A stretch of DNA of 64,000 bases from Clarireedia homoeocarpa. Its lineage: Eukaryota > Ascomycota > Leotiomycetes > Helotiales > Rutstroemiaceae. The notes beneath the pieces were generated by a model. It was not told the origin of the DNA. It saw only the letters and a program-made list of their open reading frames with translations, and searched no databases. This document shows positions 11,339 through 22,063 of this stretch, in pieces. The stretch covers positions 62,001-126,000 of the forward strand of contig LNKV01000056.1 in assembly GCA_001465935.1 (NCBI GenBank). The letters run 5' to 3'. The stretch's first letter is position 1. The number at the start of each line of letters is the position of its first letter. Made by a program: the position numbers and the translations under genes.

Positions 11339-12521
11339 GCGGTAAGTGAGTGAGATATTATAGGGGGATGATAGGGAGGCTTGGGGGAGTGTTAGGTTTT
11401 GAAATGTAGGATGCGGTTTTACTCTTCTGATGTTGATGTTAACTTATGCTGATGCGATTTGATGTGATGTGAAAATGAAGGGTGGAAACCTTGATTTGGG
11501 GCTGGAGGTTGGCCATTTATATGCTCAGTGGAATCTAATGCCGGTGAAATGAATGATTTGCTGATATTCTACTTGCTGATTGTTTACTTTCTTGCGTGGT
11601 GAAATGTGACAGAGAGCATCTTTATGTTATACGCTTAACGACCTCATCTGTGATTACTGTATGCGCCATATAACTCGTTTGCCCCCGAAATAGCCGTCTT
11701 ATCGTTCATGTTGCATTGCAAATACATGTATACCTCTTTACCTTCAACACACCGCGTTGACGTCCATACAGTATTCCGTTCATTAGCCATCTATCTATCT
11801 GTACGAAGCAATCTTCCACCAATCTTCTGCGCCACAGTGATATAACTTACATATAGACAACAAACCTTCTCAAAAGCTTTTATTTATTTAATGATTGTAC
11901 TTCGTACTGTACGTCGAAGAAGGACCGAGAGGAAAGAAAAGAATTTGTCATTATCGAGGATCGGAGTTCAGATGCCAGAACCTAAAGCTTGGTAGTTCTA
12001 TCTGGCTTCGCCAATTCTGCACAGTCCCAGGAGGTTGGGTGCGCGGACGTGGGTAGGCGATGCACGGTTAGGGGGTGCGACAAGCGGGATTGTCGATTGT
12101 CTCTCCCATGCTGCAAGGCTAACAACAGATCGTCAAAATGAGAGATTATCTCGATTAAATGCATCCTGGACTACCAATGTTTGCAGAGGTAAGGAGACTT
12201 TATTTTATTTTGGATTTTGGGAAGTAGATATCTGTTTCTGATATATGGACTTCGATAGTTGTTGAATAGCCTGGGCCTTGCAAGCGCTCTAGAACTCAAA
12301 ATGTAGTGGGCTATGCACATTTGCTATGTAGATCTATATACAGGAGATGGGATATTCTTTTCTCCCATCTATACACGCAATCCAGTTTTATCTTCTTGGC
12401 GATACTGTCACTTCCAAACAAGAAATCCCATGCGAACAAACACCTCGCTGTGCTGTAACTCAAAGCCGTTTCTGCATGAATCATAAAGTCATGAAAGTCG
12501 AATCATCACATCATCATCGCG
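11339..12521. other. Convergent intergenic region, protease / MCP1-like
   Basis: 1.2 kb of non-coding sequence between two facing 3' ends. It is AT-rich, with long runs such as tttatttatttaatg near 11880. No gene, repeat array or RNA gene was recognised. Confidence 0.55.
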
Positions 12522-13577
12522 TCACCTTAGTAGTGGAACCTGCTCGAACAATGCATCGTATCCTCTTCCCACCCAGCCGGTTTCGGCTCCCCATCGCGCT
12601 ACAACACCCAATCCGCCAGCCATCCAGATTCCTGCAACTACGCCAACAACGCCATTGATTCGTCTCTTCCTCCTCCTCTTTTCCTTGTCTGTGCCCATCG
12701 TCGGTGTAAGGTTGAACCACTTCGCAGCCCCCCATATCATATGTCCTGTACCGATTCCAATAAGTGCTACGTACGTCGTCCAGGAAACAATAGGGTGTTT
12801 AGCGAATCCATGCGCTACGTATCCGAGTCCTACCCCTGATGAACTTCCGTCGTGTAATAAAGGAATGACCCTGTTAACGAAGATGTGGGAGAAGACCAAA
12901 GGAACGAGAAGGTGCCCCCCAATGGCAATATTAGACATAGCAGGCCAGGTCTTGGGTTGAAAGAACGACAGGATGGAGCTGGAAGTAGCCTGGTAGGAGG
13001 AATACCGTTTTTGGGCGACAGAACGACGGTATATACGTAGGATAATGCCCGAGGTTATGTGTGCGATGAGCGGGGCACCAATGAGAAGAGGCTCAAAAGG
13101 AAAAGATTCTATTTCGTGGGGGGTTAGTGGAGCTCGATGGCGGGGTAATCCTTCAACTTATACGGAGTAAGAATCTAGAATCTTAGAAACTTACGATAGT
13201 AAGGCCGGGTAAGTAGTAGATATGAGTCCGCTGTTGGAATCGACCGTGTAATAAGTGGTATCAGAGAAGTATTTGTGATGTGCATAGCGCCGAAGATCGT
13301 AAAGGTATAGGATGAGTAGCGCTGAATGCGCGTAACTATTGATTTAACAGTTTAGTTATGGAAACCTCGAATATAAGGAGTTCTGCTCACGATAATATGC
13401 AGGGCCATGTGAGCCACTAAGTCCCAGCGACGACGATCTGCCAAACGAAGGACGAGAAGGTAAATCAGGAAGTTGTTTCTCTAAATCCCAATCTGCGGGA
13501 AAATCTATAGGAGAAGGATCTACTTGTTGCAAAGAGATGAATGTAGCATCCGAGGCATTGGAATCCCGACGCTCCAT
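12522..13577 (-). CDS. MCP1: Mcp1-like mitochondrial membrane protein (DUF1691)
   Basis: Three exons, in order of transcription: 13577-13391, 13335-13195, 13108-12522; 304 residues, close to yeast Mcp1 (302). Mcp1 is a mitochondrial outer-membrane protein tied to lipid homeostasis and vacuole-mitochondria contacts (Vps13 adaptor). The N-terminus is a short Ser-rich soluble segment. Several hydrophobic helices follow: YTFTIFGAMHITNTSLIP, then GAPLIAHITSGIILRIYRR, IGGHLLVPLVFSHIFVNRVIP and ALIGIGTGHMIWGAAKWF, with a final helix near GVVGVVAGIWMAGGLGVVARW. Conserved His residues in the helices (AMHITN, IAHITSG, GGHLLVP, GTGHMIWG) are typical of the family. I chose the ATG at 13577 because the longer frame upstream begins with GTG. 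It is divergent from the zinc-finger gene with 285 bp between them. Confidence 0.85.
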
Positions 13578-13862
13578 CTTCACAACCTACTCAGAGTGAA
13601 GAAGTTTGGAGGAAAAGAAAAAGAATACTATCGAGACATTGAGGAAGAAGATATGAAGATGTGAATGACGTGAATGAGAAATATCTTGAAAGTGTTTGGG
13701 TGGATTGCATTTAAGGTTATTACAGTGTGCTCGGACCATACCCCATACCTTAAATTTCGTCAACAGCCAAAAACCGGGGCAGAGAGGATGTGTTTCTTCG
13801 ACATTGGGTGATTTGTGAGGCTATTCAAAGTGACAAACAGTTGTTCATGCTTAATCCCAAAC

Positions 13863-14494
13863 ATGCCTCCAGTAGGTTACACCACTTTGCATACATGAAC
13901 AGCTGCTGATAATGAGATGCGTAGCGCGGCTTTACGAATCCTGCCCCGAAAACGGAGAGTGCTCGAGAGGCTGTGAGATCATTCTACTGTAGGTGTACGG
14001 GCACCTTCGGCATTGCGCAGATACTAATTAGATACCCAGGCGAACTATGTAGCAAAGGATACGCGCGGATGAACGAATATGAAGCCCATCTGTCTTCATA
14101 CGACCATTCGCACAAGCAGCGTCTTAAGGACATGCGCCAACTAACGCGCGACCCAATGGCCTCTTCGAAAGCACGAAAAGCAGAAGCAAAAGCCAACTCA
14201 CAATCCGGTCTAATATCAATCAAGCTTGGAGGTGATGCAGGCACAAACACTGGGACAGCGGCTTCCGGCGGTGGTGGATTTAAGAAAGGAGGCTTCAAGA
14301 AAGCTGGCTTCAAGAGTGCTTTTACGCCGGCCGAGGGAGACGCCGCTGATGCTACCGTGAAGGAGGAAGTGGAGGAACAGAAGACGGATCTGGGTACTGG
14401 CCTTTTGAGAGAGAAGGGCGAAGATGATGAGAGCGATACGGATGATTCTGCTTATGGGTACGAACTCTACGATCCCAGACACCCTACGGATTGA
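13863..14494 (+). CDS. Small C2H2 zinc-finger protein (ZNF804/GPATCH8-type finger)
   Basis: Three exons: 13863-13871, 13925-13988, 14040-14494; 175 residues. Splicing creates the zinc finger. Exon 2 ends ...RSFYC across the junction and exon 3 continues ELCSKGYARMNEYEAHL, giving Cys-x2-Cys...His-x5-His (SSYDHSHKQRLKDMRQ). This spacing and the HKQRLK tail resemble the single finger of metazoan ZNF804A and GPATCH8, which are RNA-processing-related proteins. The second intron has a perfect TACTAAT branch site. A Lys/Ala stretch, a Gly-rich GFKKGGFKKAGFK segment and an acidic C-terminus follow; these are probably disordered. The first exon codes only three residues (MPP); it is required because the frame of exon 2 has no ATG. 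Its function is not known to me; RNA binding is a guess. Confidence 0.78.
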
Positions 14495-15418
14495 AGAGCT
14501 GGTATTACATTTTTGGGTCGTTACGGCAATTCACATTTAGAACTATGGCAGAATGCCGCAATACGATACGACCTCAGATCATTCGACGCTCTATTACGGA
14601 GTAACAGCTCAAATATACATTGAAATCAGGAGCCACAGACCCGCTTCGAAACTCCGGATGTACTCGCAACAAAGGAGCATTACATCAACATCAGAATCTT
14701 CAAGTTCAGATGCACTGGACATACTATATGTAATTATATCTTCCTGGCCTCAGACGACATACAAGAATAAAGGTTTTAGGACGCCCAGACCTTGAAGGTC
14801 AAATTTGGGGCTCCCAGATGGCGTATTTGCTCCGCGCTATCCTTATAGTGGAATAAAACGCTATTTCGAGGCCGTGGGGGTTTACGCAACGGCCCGGTCA
14901 ATATCTAGAATGCAGATAGATCACTATATTAAGTGATCTATCAATGGGTAACTTTCAGCCTCAACCATATCTTTCTGCAGTTGTGGATTTCAGTTTTTCC
15001 CATGCCCAGGCAACAGACCACTTTTTGCTTATAAAATATGGGGAAATCTCCTTAAATGAGCGATACAATTATGACTAGCCATGGCGAAGTGACCTGAGTA
15101 CTCTACAAGAATGATAATATGCTACTAGTTTGTTGGTCTAGTGGTCTTCTGTCCTATACTCTAGTCTCCCCTACAATAGCGGATAATAGTTAGATACTAT
15201 CCAAATGAGGGCATTCTGAACAATACAAGTAAATATAAAAGAGCTCTAAGCTAGTCTCATCCAATATTGAACTTATTATTCTCCCTATCTCGGATCAACC
15301 AAGTATAACTCTCTTGGCTGAAATTCGATTTCCTAGACCCAAACAAACCTACCATTTCCTCCGGTCAAAGTCCTCTGCCTGATCATCAGCTGCTTTTTTC
15401 ATTGTGAGTCGATCAAGA
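14495..15418. other. AT-rich spacer before the Ser-rich gene
   Basis: 0.9 kb without a supported gene. From about 14,900 the sequence becomes AT-rich. A TATAAAATA string lies near 15,030 and a pyrimidine-rich stretch lies just before the next gene. It may be partly decayed sequence, but no element ends or target duplications were identified. Confidence 0.5.
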
Positions 15419-16978
15419 ATGCCAGCAGACGATGGAAAGTATCATAGTTCTAAACACCATAAACATGACAAAGAGCCCCGCAAACATGGAGAACGGTCAG
15501 TTAGTGGTCTTGGCCACTTATTCACAGGCGGTGGCAAAGTGGTTGAGGTAGACGGCAAAACGTATTCAAAGTCCTCTGGACCTGTGATTCTTGAAGATGA
15601 GAATCCACCCGATAACCCACCAAGGCGTAGACGCTCTCGACATCGACATCGACGTCGACATTCACGCTCGCGTCCTGGTTCAAGATCACCAGATATAATT
15701 GATAGTAGATGGCAGCCCGCTCCTCCACCCGGTTCTGACGCTAGATCAGGACGTAAATGCTCTCCATCTCGCAGTGATGTCTATAGATATCAAAAAAACG
15801 AAGCTACTTCAAGCGGCCTACCTTCAACTACCCCAATTTCACGCGACCTACCTAAGCTATCTTCATTTATCCTTGGGCAGGAGGAGGAGCACTTCAACGA
15901 CATGCAAGCTCAGGGATCCTACGACTCCGATGGAGGTTTATCACCACCTTCAATTGAGCAGGACGACGAGTTCATCAAATACATGCAAGCTCAGGAACTA
16001 CACGGCTCCCATGTACAATCTGGCCCATTTTCGCAAGCCGAGCCACGAAGTAGGAAAAGTGCTACCGTTAGAACTAAGGACAGCGATTTACCATCCCGAT
16101 CGTCTGCAGTTACCCCAACTTCACTGAACCGTCGGGACAGGAAACGAGGTGATGCTTCTAGCTCTCATTCAAGCTCAGCTACAGTTACCTCAGCTTCACG
16201 GGAAGAGGGTCGAAGTAATGCTTCTAGCTCCCGCGGAAGTTCAGGTACAGTTACCTCAGCTTCACGGAACGACCGACGAAGATATGCACCTAGCTCTCAT
16301 TCAAGCTCAGCTACTCCACAAGCCCCATCTACAATTGCATCATCTTCACAAGCTAGTAGTGTTGGATCAGATGATGATATTGGACCAAGCGATAGCGCCA
16401 GCCAAGACGGATCTAAAACCAAAAACCGTCGATCCCAGTCCGGCAGCATTTCAGGTTCTTCATTCGAAAGCGGCCTGAGAAGGGCCGAATCTGGATATGG
16501 CGGATTGGTCTCCAGGGCTCGCGGACCACCATCTGCCTTGAGCAGACAGCATGAGGAGCCTAGGTCCAGACGACATGATACGACTGCTTCAATAACTTCA
16601 AAATCCGATGTCCTCACGAGGTCGTCAGATGGGAGAAGTAGTGTATCAGCAAGTACGAACGCATCAAAACGGTCCAGCATTCGTACGGCAGACGGGCCAG
16701 CCAGCAATGCGTCGCTTGGGACCTCAGCATCCGGGTATTCGCGCGCTCCAAGCGGCGCAAGCACGGCGGCTTCCCGACGAGATCCTGTTGTAGAAACGGC
16801 CGGTAAATATGATGATAGGATGAACTCGCCCGCAGTCTCTGGTGTGTCTAGCAACTCGAGACGACACCGTACATCACACCGCGACAGCAGCGATGACAGT
16901 GATAACGAGGAAGAGACTTCTCGCTCTGGACGACGACGTGGACGTGGACGTGAAAGCCTGGAGGGTCGACGTGATTGA
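15419..16978 (+). CDS. Ser/Arg-rich low-complexity protein with 22-residue repeats
   Basis: Open frame of 519 residues from the ATG at 15419 (the longer frame starts with GTG and is not used). No known domain was recognised. The N-terminus is basic, with a histidine/lysine cluster (SSKHHKHDKEPRKHGE) and a conserved-looking short block GHLFTGGGKVVEVDGKTYSK. An Arg/Ser stretch (RRRRSRHRHRRRHSRSRPGSRSP, given as residues about 68-90) resembles RS domains of splicing regulators. Residues about 245-310 are three copies of a 22-residue Ser-rich repeat (66-bp DNA period). The remainder is Ser/Arg/Thr-rich and disordered, ending in an Arg/Gly-rich tail (SGRRRGRGRE). It is convergent with PDB1. Expression and function are unknown; the composition suggests a nuclear or condensate-forming protein, which is only inference. 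Confidence 0.65.
   Translation: MPADDGKYHSSKHHKHDKEPRKHGERSVSGLGHLFTGGGKVVEVDGKTYSKSSGPVILEDENPPDNPPRRRRSRHRHRRRHSRSRPGSRSPDIIDSRWQPAPPPGSDARSGRKCSPSRSDVYRYQKNEATSSGLPSTTPISRDLPKLSSFILGQEEEHFNDMQAQGSYDSDGGLSPPSIEQDDEFIKYMQAQELHGSHVQSGPFSQAEPRSRKSATVRTKDSDLPSRSSAVTPTSLNRRDRKRGDASSSHSSSATVTSASREEGRSNASSSRGSSGTVTSASRNDRRRYAPSSHSSSATPQAPSTIASSSQASSVGSDDDIGPSDSASQDGSKTKNRRSQSGSISGSSFESGLRRAESGYGGLVSRARGPPSALSRQHEEPRSRRHDTTASITSKSDVLTRSSDGRSSVSASTNASKRSSIRTADGPASNASLGTSASGYSRAPSGASTAASRRDPVVETAGKYDDRMNSPAVSGVSSNSRRHRTSHRDSSDDSDNEEETSRSGRRRGRGRESLEGRRD
16151..16348 (+). repeat. 66-bp coding tandem repeat, three copies
   Basis: Units begin at 16151, 16217 and 16283 (period 66). The cores atgcttctagctc and acagttacctcagcttcacgg recur; the third copy is the most diverged. 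The period is a multiple of three, so copy changes keep the frame. It encodes Ser-rich 22-residue repeats in the host protein. Confidence 0.8.
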
Positions 16979-17491
16979 TAGCAACGTTTGATAGAATGAA
17001 GTGAAGAGTAAAAGTCTCTGGTAAAAAGTGAAACAGTCTGAGAGTTTATGAGTGTATACACGGTGTACGGCGTTTGACGGTTTTCACTTTTTGATGTTGA
17101 TTTTTAGAAAGAAAAGTGTAGAAAAAGTGCTTTGACAAAGAGGCTATAATGTTTGCTGTGTTATCAGATGTGAAAAGATGGGCGAGAGGGATTTGACATC
17201 CGGCTGTTCCTTGAAGTGGTAAGAGATTTTCTGTACAAACCCCTTGAGGCTACCAACCCACCCCACCCCACCCTCCATGACACAAGGTACACAATTGAGT
17301 CGAGGGCAAACACAGGCGGTAGTTGGAAATTCATATCGAGCATAAACCAAAGCCAGTCATTGCAATGGTATCTTTTGATTATATCACAAGAAGGCCGCTT
17401 TCCTTATCAATACACTTCATTCGTCCCTTCGTTTACCCAACCCCTTTCCCTTTTATCCTCATAACCCACAATCTATATCCTCATTTTCTTC
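16979..17491. other. Convergent intergenic region, Ser-rich gene / PDB1
   Basis: Half a kilobase between facing 3' ends. Contains no gene I can support. Confidence 0.6.
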
Positions 17492-18695
17492 TTACAATCG
17501 TAACATCTTGGCGGCGTAGTTCTCAATCAAGTTCTCATCAGGGAAACTCATCTGCTCCAATTTCAAAGCGTAAGGAGTTGGAACTTCTGCACCTGTAATT
17601 CTTTGAGCAGGAGCATCAAGATAATCAAAAGCGAATTCCATAGTCAAAGCGAGTAATTCAGCCCCAACACCAAATGCTGGGAAACCAGATTCCACAGCGA
17701 GAAGGCGGTGGGTCTTCTTGACTGACTTAACAATAGATTCGACGTCAAGCGGCTTGATTGATCGGAGGTTGATAACTTCGACCTCAACACCATACTTCTT
17801 CTTGAGGTTCTCGGCTGCGATGAGAGATTGTCCGACACAGCGGGAGAGAGTGACGATGGTCAAATCCTTTCCTGCACGCTCGATCTTTGCTTTGCCGAAA
17901 GGAAGGACGAAGTCATCCTTCTGGGCGGCTTCGCTCATTGGGAAGGTTTGACCGTACAACAATTCGTTCTCGAGCACACAGACAGGGTTAGGATCACGAA
18001 TGGCAGCTTTAAGTAATCCCTTAGCATCTTCGGCACTCCATGGAGTGACGACCTTCAAACCGGGTATGCTTCCGTACCATGCAGAGTAATCTTGTGAATG
18101 TTGTGCTGCGACACCAGCTGCGAATCCGTTGGGTCCACGGAATGTGATGTTACAGGGTTGGATACCTCCGGACATGTAGTGTGTTTTGGCGGCAGAGTTA
18201 ACAATTTGATCAATTGCTTGCATAGCAAAGTTGAAAGTCATAAACTCGCACTATAGTTTCTCATCTTAGTTCTTGCTTTTCTATCTCGGAGTTCCCCTCT
18301 TCGCTGATGGGGAAAAAAGAAATTATGCTTACCACAGGATGTAAGCCAGCCAATGCGGCACCAACCGTCAAACCACAGAAACCGGATTCAGTGATAGGAC
18401 TGTCGATAACTCTCTTGTCACCAAAACGATCCAGTAAACCCTTGGTGACTTTGTATGCGCCGTTATATTGAGCGACTTCCTCACCCAAAACGAAAACTTT
18501 TGGGTTCAATTCCAACTCTTCTGCCAACGCCTCGTTCAAGGCATCTCTGACTGTGTATTCCTTTACTCCACTCTCCTTCGCATATCCTCTGCTTTGTACG
18601 ATAGCTGGTAGTCGAGGGAAAGATTGGAAAGCATTTCGGGAAGGGCGAGCTGAAGAGGAGAGGAATCGAGACGCTGGTCGCATGAATCTTGACAT
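17492..18695 (-). CDS. PDB1: Pyruvate dehydrogenase E1 component subunit beta, mitochondrial
   Basis: Two exons in order of transcription: 18695-18333 and 18250-17492; 373 residues. Together with E1 alpha it decarboxylates pyruvate with thiamine diphosphate in the mitochondrial pyruvate dehydrogenase complex. The N-terminus MSRFMRPASRFLSSSARPSR is Arg/Ser-rich without acidic residues, as expected for a matrix-targeting presequence. The mature part begins near KEYTVRDALNEALAEELE. Family motifs include VFVLGEEVAQYNGAYKVTKG, the TPP-associated region GLHPVCEFMTFNFAMQAID (which spans the intron), FRGPNGFAAGVAAQHSQDY, and VINLRSIKPLD in the C-terminal transketolase-like domain. The intron (82 bp) starts gtaagc and is in phase 0. 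I chose the ATG at 18695; frames further upstream open only with TTG. Confidence 0.96.
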
Positions 18696-19264
18696 TTTGG
18701 CTAATAAAAGAATGGCGAAGCAGAGCTTCACCAAGTAGTAAGAAGAGAAGGCGAGGGTCGACGAGAAGGGAAGAAGTGACGGAGGTTGTCAAAATTAATT
18801 CTATCCTCACGAACCTTCAAATTAGCTTGAGTGGCACGTTGGGACTTTTTGTTCAGAGCTTACAATCCGCACTCCGAAATGTTGATAGATTAACTAATAC
18901 TAATTGGGACTAGCTTTCGGAACGAGTAGGGCGAGATTTTATGCTTAGTTGATTACTAAGTCATATATCTATGTACGAAAGCAGTGGGCTTCGATTGCGG
19001 TGTCCTCTTTCTAGACATTCTTCAAGTATGTTTAAGTCATACTTAGGCAACACTGTTAATATAGTCAGTCTAAACCTTTTATCACTGTGCAGCCTCAAAT
19101 TGAAAGTTGCTCCTTTTGGTATATCGTAGCTTGAGGCTTGAGTATTGACTTTTGTATAGTCCTTCGTGCATGATAATACTCCTTTTTGCTTAATAGTAGT
19201 TACTACCCAGAAGTAGCTCTATATCTTGCGAGGTCACATATTACTTTAATCACTTCTCACTGCT
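18696..19264. other. AT-rich intergenic region upstream of PDB1
   Basis: Contains the PDB1 promoter. The part from about 18,890 is AT-rich and no gene was recognised. Confidence 0.5.
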
Positions 19265-19824
19265 ATGATTTCAGGCGAATTCTTCACTGATGCTGAGATT
19301 GCAGCAGCAGCTAATTGTACCTGTCTGCGGTGTGCGAAGACTGGGTATATCATGCCCGGGAGGCTTCGACTTTTTATCAAGGTGTTATGAAATTTCTTCG
19401 GAAACAAGGCCAGGTTGAGGCATCAAGTCAAGCACTTATAGCTATATACAGTTGGTATACAGAATATAGCCAAGATATCACAAGGCAGATGACTGGTCTA
19501 CACTAAGGTACATACTTTGGAGTAGACAACGCAGTACAAGTTCTACTTGGGAGTAATAGCCCTAATCCGCAAGAAAGCTCTAGATGTACGCCGCTACATC
19601 TTGCCTCCAAGAAGGGCTACCTCGAGATTGTTCAGCTGCTGCTTGACCGCGGCGCTGACGTGAAGGCAACTGATTATCTGCTGCTTGATTGTGGCGCAGA
19701 TGTCAAAGCAGTAGCTAATAAAGACGAAAAGATTGGATGGACACCGCTGCAATTTGCCTCTGAGAACGGTCACCTCAAGATTGTTCAGCTGCTGCGTGAT
19801 CGTGGCGCTGATATAATTGAGTAA
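19265..19824 (+). pseudogene. Ankyrin-repeat protein relic
   Basis: The frame ending at the stop at 19822-19824 encodes two clear ankyrin repeats: CTPLHLASKKGYLEIVQLLL then DRGADVKATDYLLL, and WTPLQFASENGHLKIVQLLR then DRGADIIE. A repeat remnant (NAVQVLLGSN) lies just upstream. The frame has no ATG and is cut by a stop near 19504. A short open stretch starting at the ATG at 19265 (MISGEFFTDAEIAAAANCTC) runs into a stop after about 40 codons. Between the two repeats a partial unit (LLLDCGADVKAV) suggests an internal deletion or duplication. I read this as the broken 3' end of a larger ankyrin gene. Alternatively, splicing could join the pieces, but I could not find a convincing chain. Confidence 0.6.
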
Positions 19825-20311
19825 TGCATAATTTATATTTTTTATAACTTCGATAAAAAGGGGCTTGGGGGAGCTAGTGTATATATTTTACTCCGTCTCT
19901 GGCAAAACACTTTCCTGCCAAGCCTTCTTGAGGATTCTCTAGAAACAAGGGTATAGTTATACACAAACAGGCCCTTTCAGCCAACAAGAAATCCAGAAAT
20001 TAGTACTTGAAAACTACCTATACTCCCTCTCGTGAGTGTACAAAGAGGACTCTAGAACAGAAGATCACTGTATAGGCTTGTCATTGTTACAATTTCATTA
20101 TTCCTGGAGATAGCAGCACTTATTTTGGGAGGATGTGGAATGTTGTTACTGTCTATGACTGAATTGCGAGTGGATTCTTTCTTGTTTTGGCGAGGAGAGC
20201 TCGAAGTTCTGAAGAGTTTACATGTGATGATTGAATGAAATAAGTCAGATGGCTGGTGCAATGGTGGTTGATAGTTCAACCAGCACAGCTGTACAGCATG
20301 TGTTGGACTGC
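19825..20311. other. AT-rich spacer after the ankyrin relic
   Basis: No gene supported. The sequence is AT-rich and lies downstream of both the relic and the facing DUF3716 gene. Confidence 0.5.
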
Positions 20312-21046
20312 TCAGAAAGCTTCTATCTCGAGAGTGAGCCTTGGTTCGTTCGTCTGCTTCTCTGGGTATTCGGGACTATCTGGGTGGTACAAAGAACATG
20401 TTTTCCATGCCCCCATATAGAAGCAACCAGCACATGCTCCGCCCTTCTCTTCAGATACGATCACACAGGCGGAAAACGTACCATACCCACAAGCGCAGCG
20501 GGTACAGGCAGTCTCTGCTATCTCACCAACAACAAATGCGGCTGCTACGATTGCGTTGTCTATAGGAGTTAAGTCAAGAATGCCGTTACATCGCACCTCA
20601 ACCCGACGCTGTGGCACTATACCCCGCCACCGTAGAAGTGTCGCGTTGTTCTCATGTCCTTCATACTTATAGCCTATAAGGGTTCCCTGCGCCCATTGAT
20701 CCACCTCGGCTTCGGTGAATGGGACATCGCATGGGGGAACGGCCCCATTAGGCTGGGAAGACGAAGTAGCGACCCAAGTTATAAAAGGATGGATAGGGTC
20801 TGGATTGTGCTTGGAAGACTTACCTGACGCGATTATCCCTTCCTTTTCATTCTCTTCTCCAACCCATTCCGGTTCCTCATCCTCAAACCATCTCTCTTCC
20901 AGCCTCGGTTGTGAGAAATAGTATGGACCTTCCTCAATACTGTCCAAGGGACCAACAGGATAGATACTCTTGACGATTTCTTGGTGTGGCAACTTGGATG
21001 GTAACACTATGCTCTCTGGAATTTCTGTAGTGGTGGTAGATGCCAT
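20312..21046 (-). CDS. DUF3716-domain protein
   Basis: A 244-residue open frame starting at the ATG at 21046 (MASTTTTEIPE); the upstream extension begins with GTG. The C-terminal part carries the cysteine-rich motif I associate with the fungal DUF3716 family: ETACTRCACGYGTFSACVIV, followed by GGACAGCFYMGAWKTCSLY. The cysteine pattern (CxxC...C...CxxC...C) suggests a metal-binding fold. The family's function is unknown, and it is often found in expanded, variable gene sets in filamentous fungi. The N-terminal half contains an acidic segment RLEERWFEDEEPEWVGEE that is nearly identical at DNA level to the tail of the CCDC97-like gene 3 kb away. The two genes may have exchanged sequence. Subcellular role not inferable. 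Confidence 0.75.
   Translation of the reverse strand: MASTTTTEIPESIVLPSKLPHQEIVKSIYPVGPLDSIEEGPYYFSQPRLEERWFEDEEPEWVGEENEKEGIIASGKSSKHNPDPIHPFITWVATSSSQPNGAVPPCDVPFTEAEVDQWAQGTLIGYKYEGHENNATLLRWRGIVPQRRVEVRCNGILDLTPIDNAIVAAAFVVGEIAETACTRCACGYGTFSACVIVSEEKGGACAGCFYMGAWKTCSLYHPDSPEYPEKQTNEPRLTLEIEAF
20837..20903. repeat. 67-bp block shared with 24004-24070 (copy A)
   Basis: Matches positions 24004-24070 at 64 of 67 bases by eye, in the same orientation. Both copies are coding on the minus strand and give WFEDEEPEWVGEE followed by EKEG after one variable residue. Confidence 0.85.
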
Positions 21047-22063
21047 ATTTCCAAACAGTAACCCTGTGATGTCCTGTTTGAAGCCTTTAACGAGTGCAAT
21101 GGACACAAATTTTCGATTGCCTTGCCTGGCTTTAATCGGTATCCCAACGGTTTAAGTGCTGAAAACCTTCATTGGAAAGCCGTGAAAATCGAGCGTTTTC
21201 TCTACAGTCTCAGGGGAGGTTAATTACTTGGTTATTTTGTATTTAGAGGTGATACAATTTTTCGGATATTACTGTTATCGAATGTCTTCCTAGCTATCAG
21301 CGTCCATTAATTTAAGCGCATGCTGTGTCATTGTTCATGCTGTCTACATGCATATCGGATATGACTCAATATGACTAGAGTCAACTCGGCATTGCCTCAA
21401 GCCTGCACAACGTACGCTGTGGCAGTCCTGTCTGCCCGGAGCAGAAGTCCACCTCCTTTCAAGTTTGTGAGTGCCACTGTTTTATTCTTTCGGCCAGATA
21501 TAGGGAATATGGCTGAACAACCAACAACGTTCTGTCCAGAGCATACTTTTTTTTTCCTAGTTAGGATATAGAAACGATTGTTACAACTAACATTACTCTG
21601 TGGCGCTACATGCAACATCTGGCGACCTCTAAGTCGCATGTTTCGGTTTCAGGCTGCAAAAATAACCAGGTTGCGACCCTTCATTGCCAACCTTATCTAG
21701 TATTGCCATTGTCGACAGAAATGGCGTGTGATATCTCCCACGCATGGAGAGTGTCCCATTAAGAGCCCTATTCGCCTCGGGACCCGCAAGCAGATATGAA
21801 CTAACCTGTGAATGAAGATGTCAAGCAATATAACACAAGTACCAAGAAACGTATTGGAAATCGCTCGGGAAAACTCCCTTTAATTATATGCATGCTATTT
21901 CTATGGTATGGTGAAGAAGAGGAATAACCCAACCTCATATATCCACGCCATAAACGCCAATACCTCAAAAAGATAGCCCCACTGCGCGCCATATGACAAA
22001 AACGAACGAAGGGATTGGTCTCCTGTCCCATTTCCTATGATTAATCCAGAACATCCCTCGAAT
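21047..22063. other. Intergenic region between DUF3716 gene and ATG3
   Basis: 1 kb holding the DUF3716 promoter and the ATG3 3' UTR. Small frames lack any family signal. No repeats or RNA genes recognised. Confidence 0.55.

Noticed and set aside
16297..17061. Minus-strand 254-codon frame opposite the Ser-rich gene
   Set aside because: Also open, but the plus frame has the RS-like and RGG-like ends and coherent repeats; the minus frame has no recognisable feature. Some doubt remains, as neither has homology I recognise.
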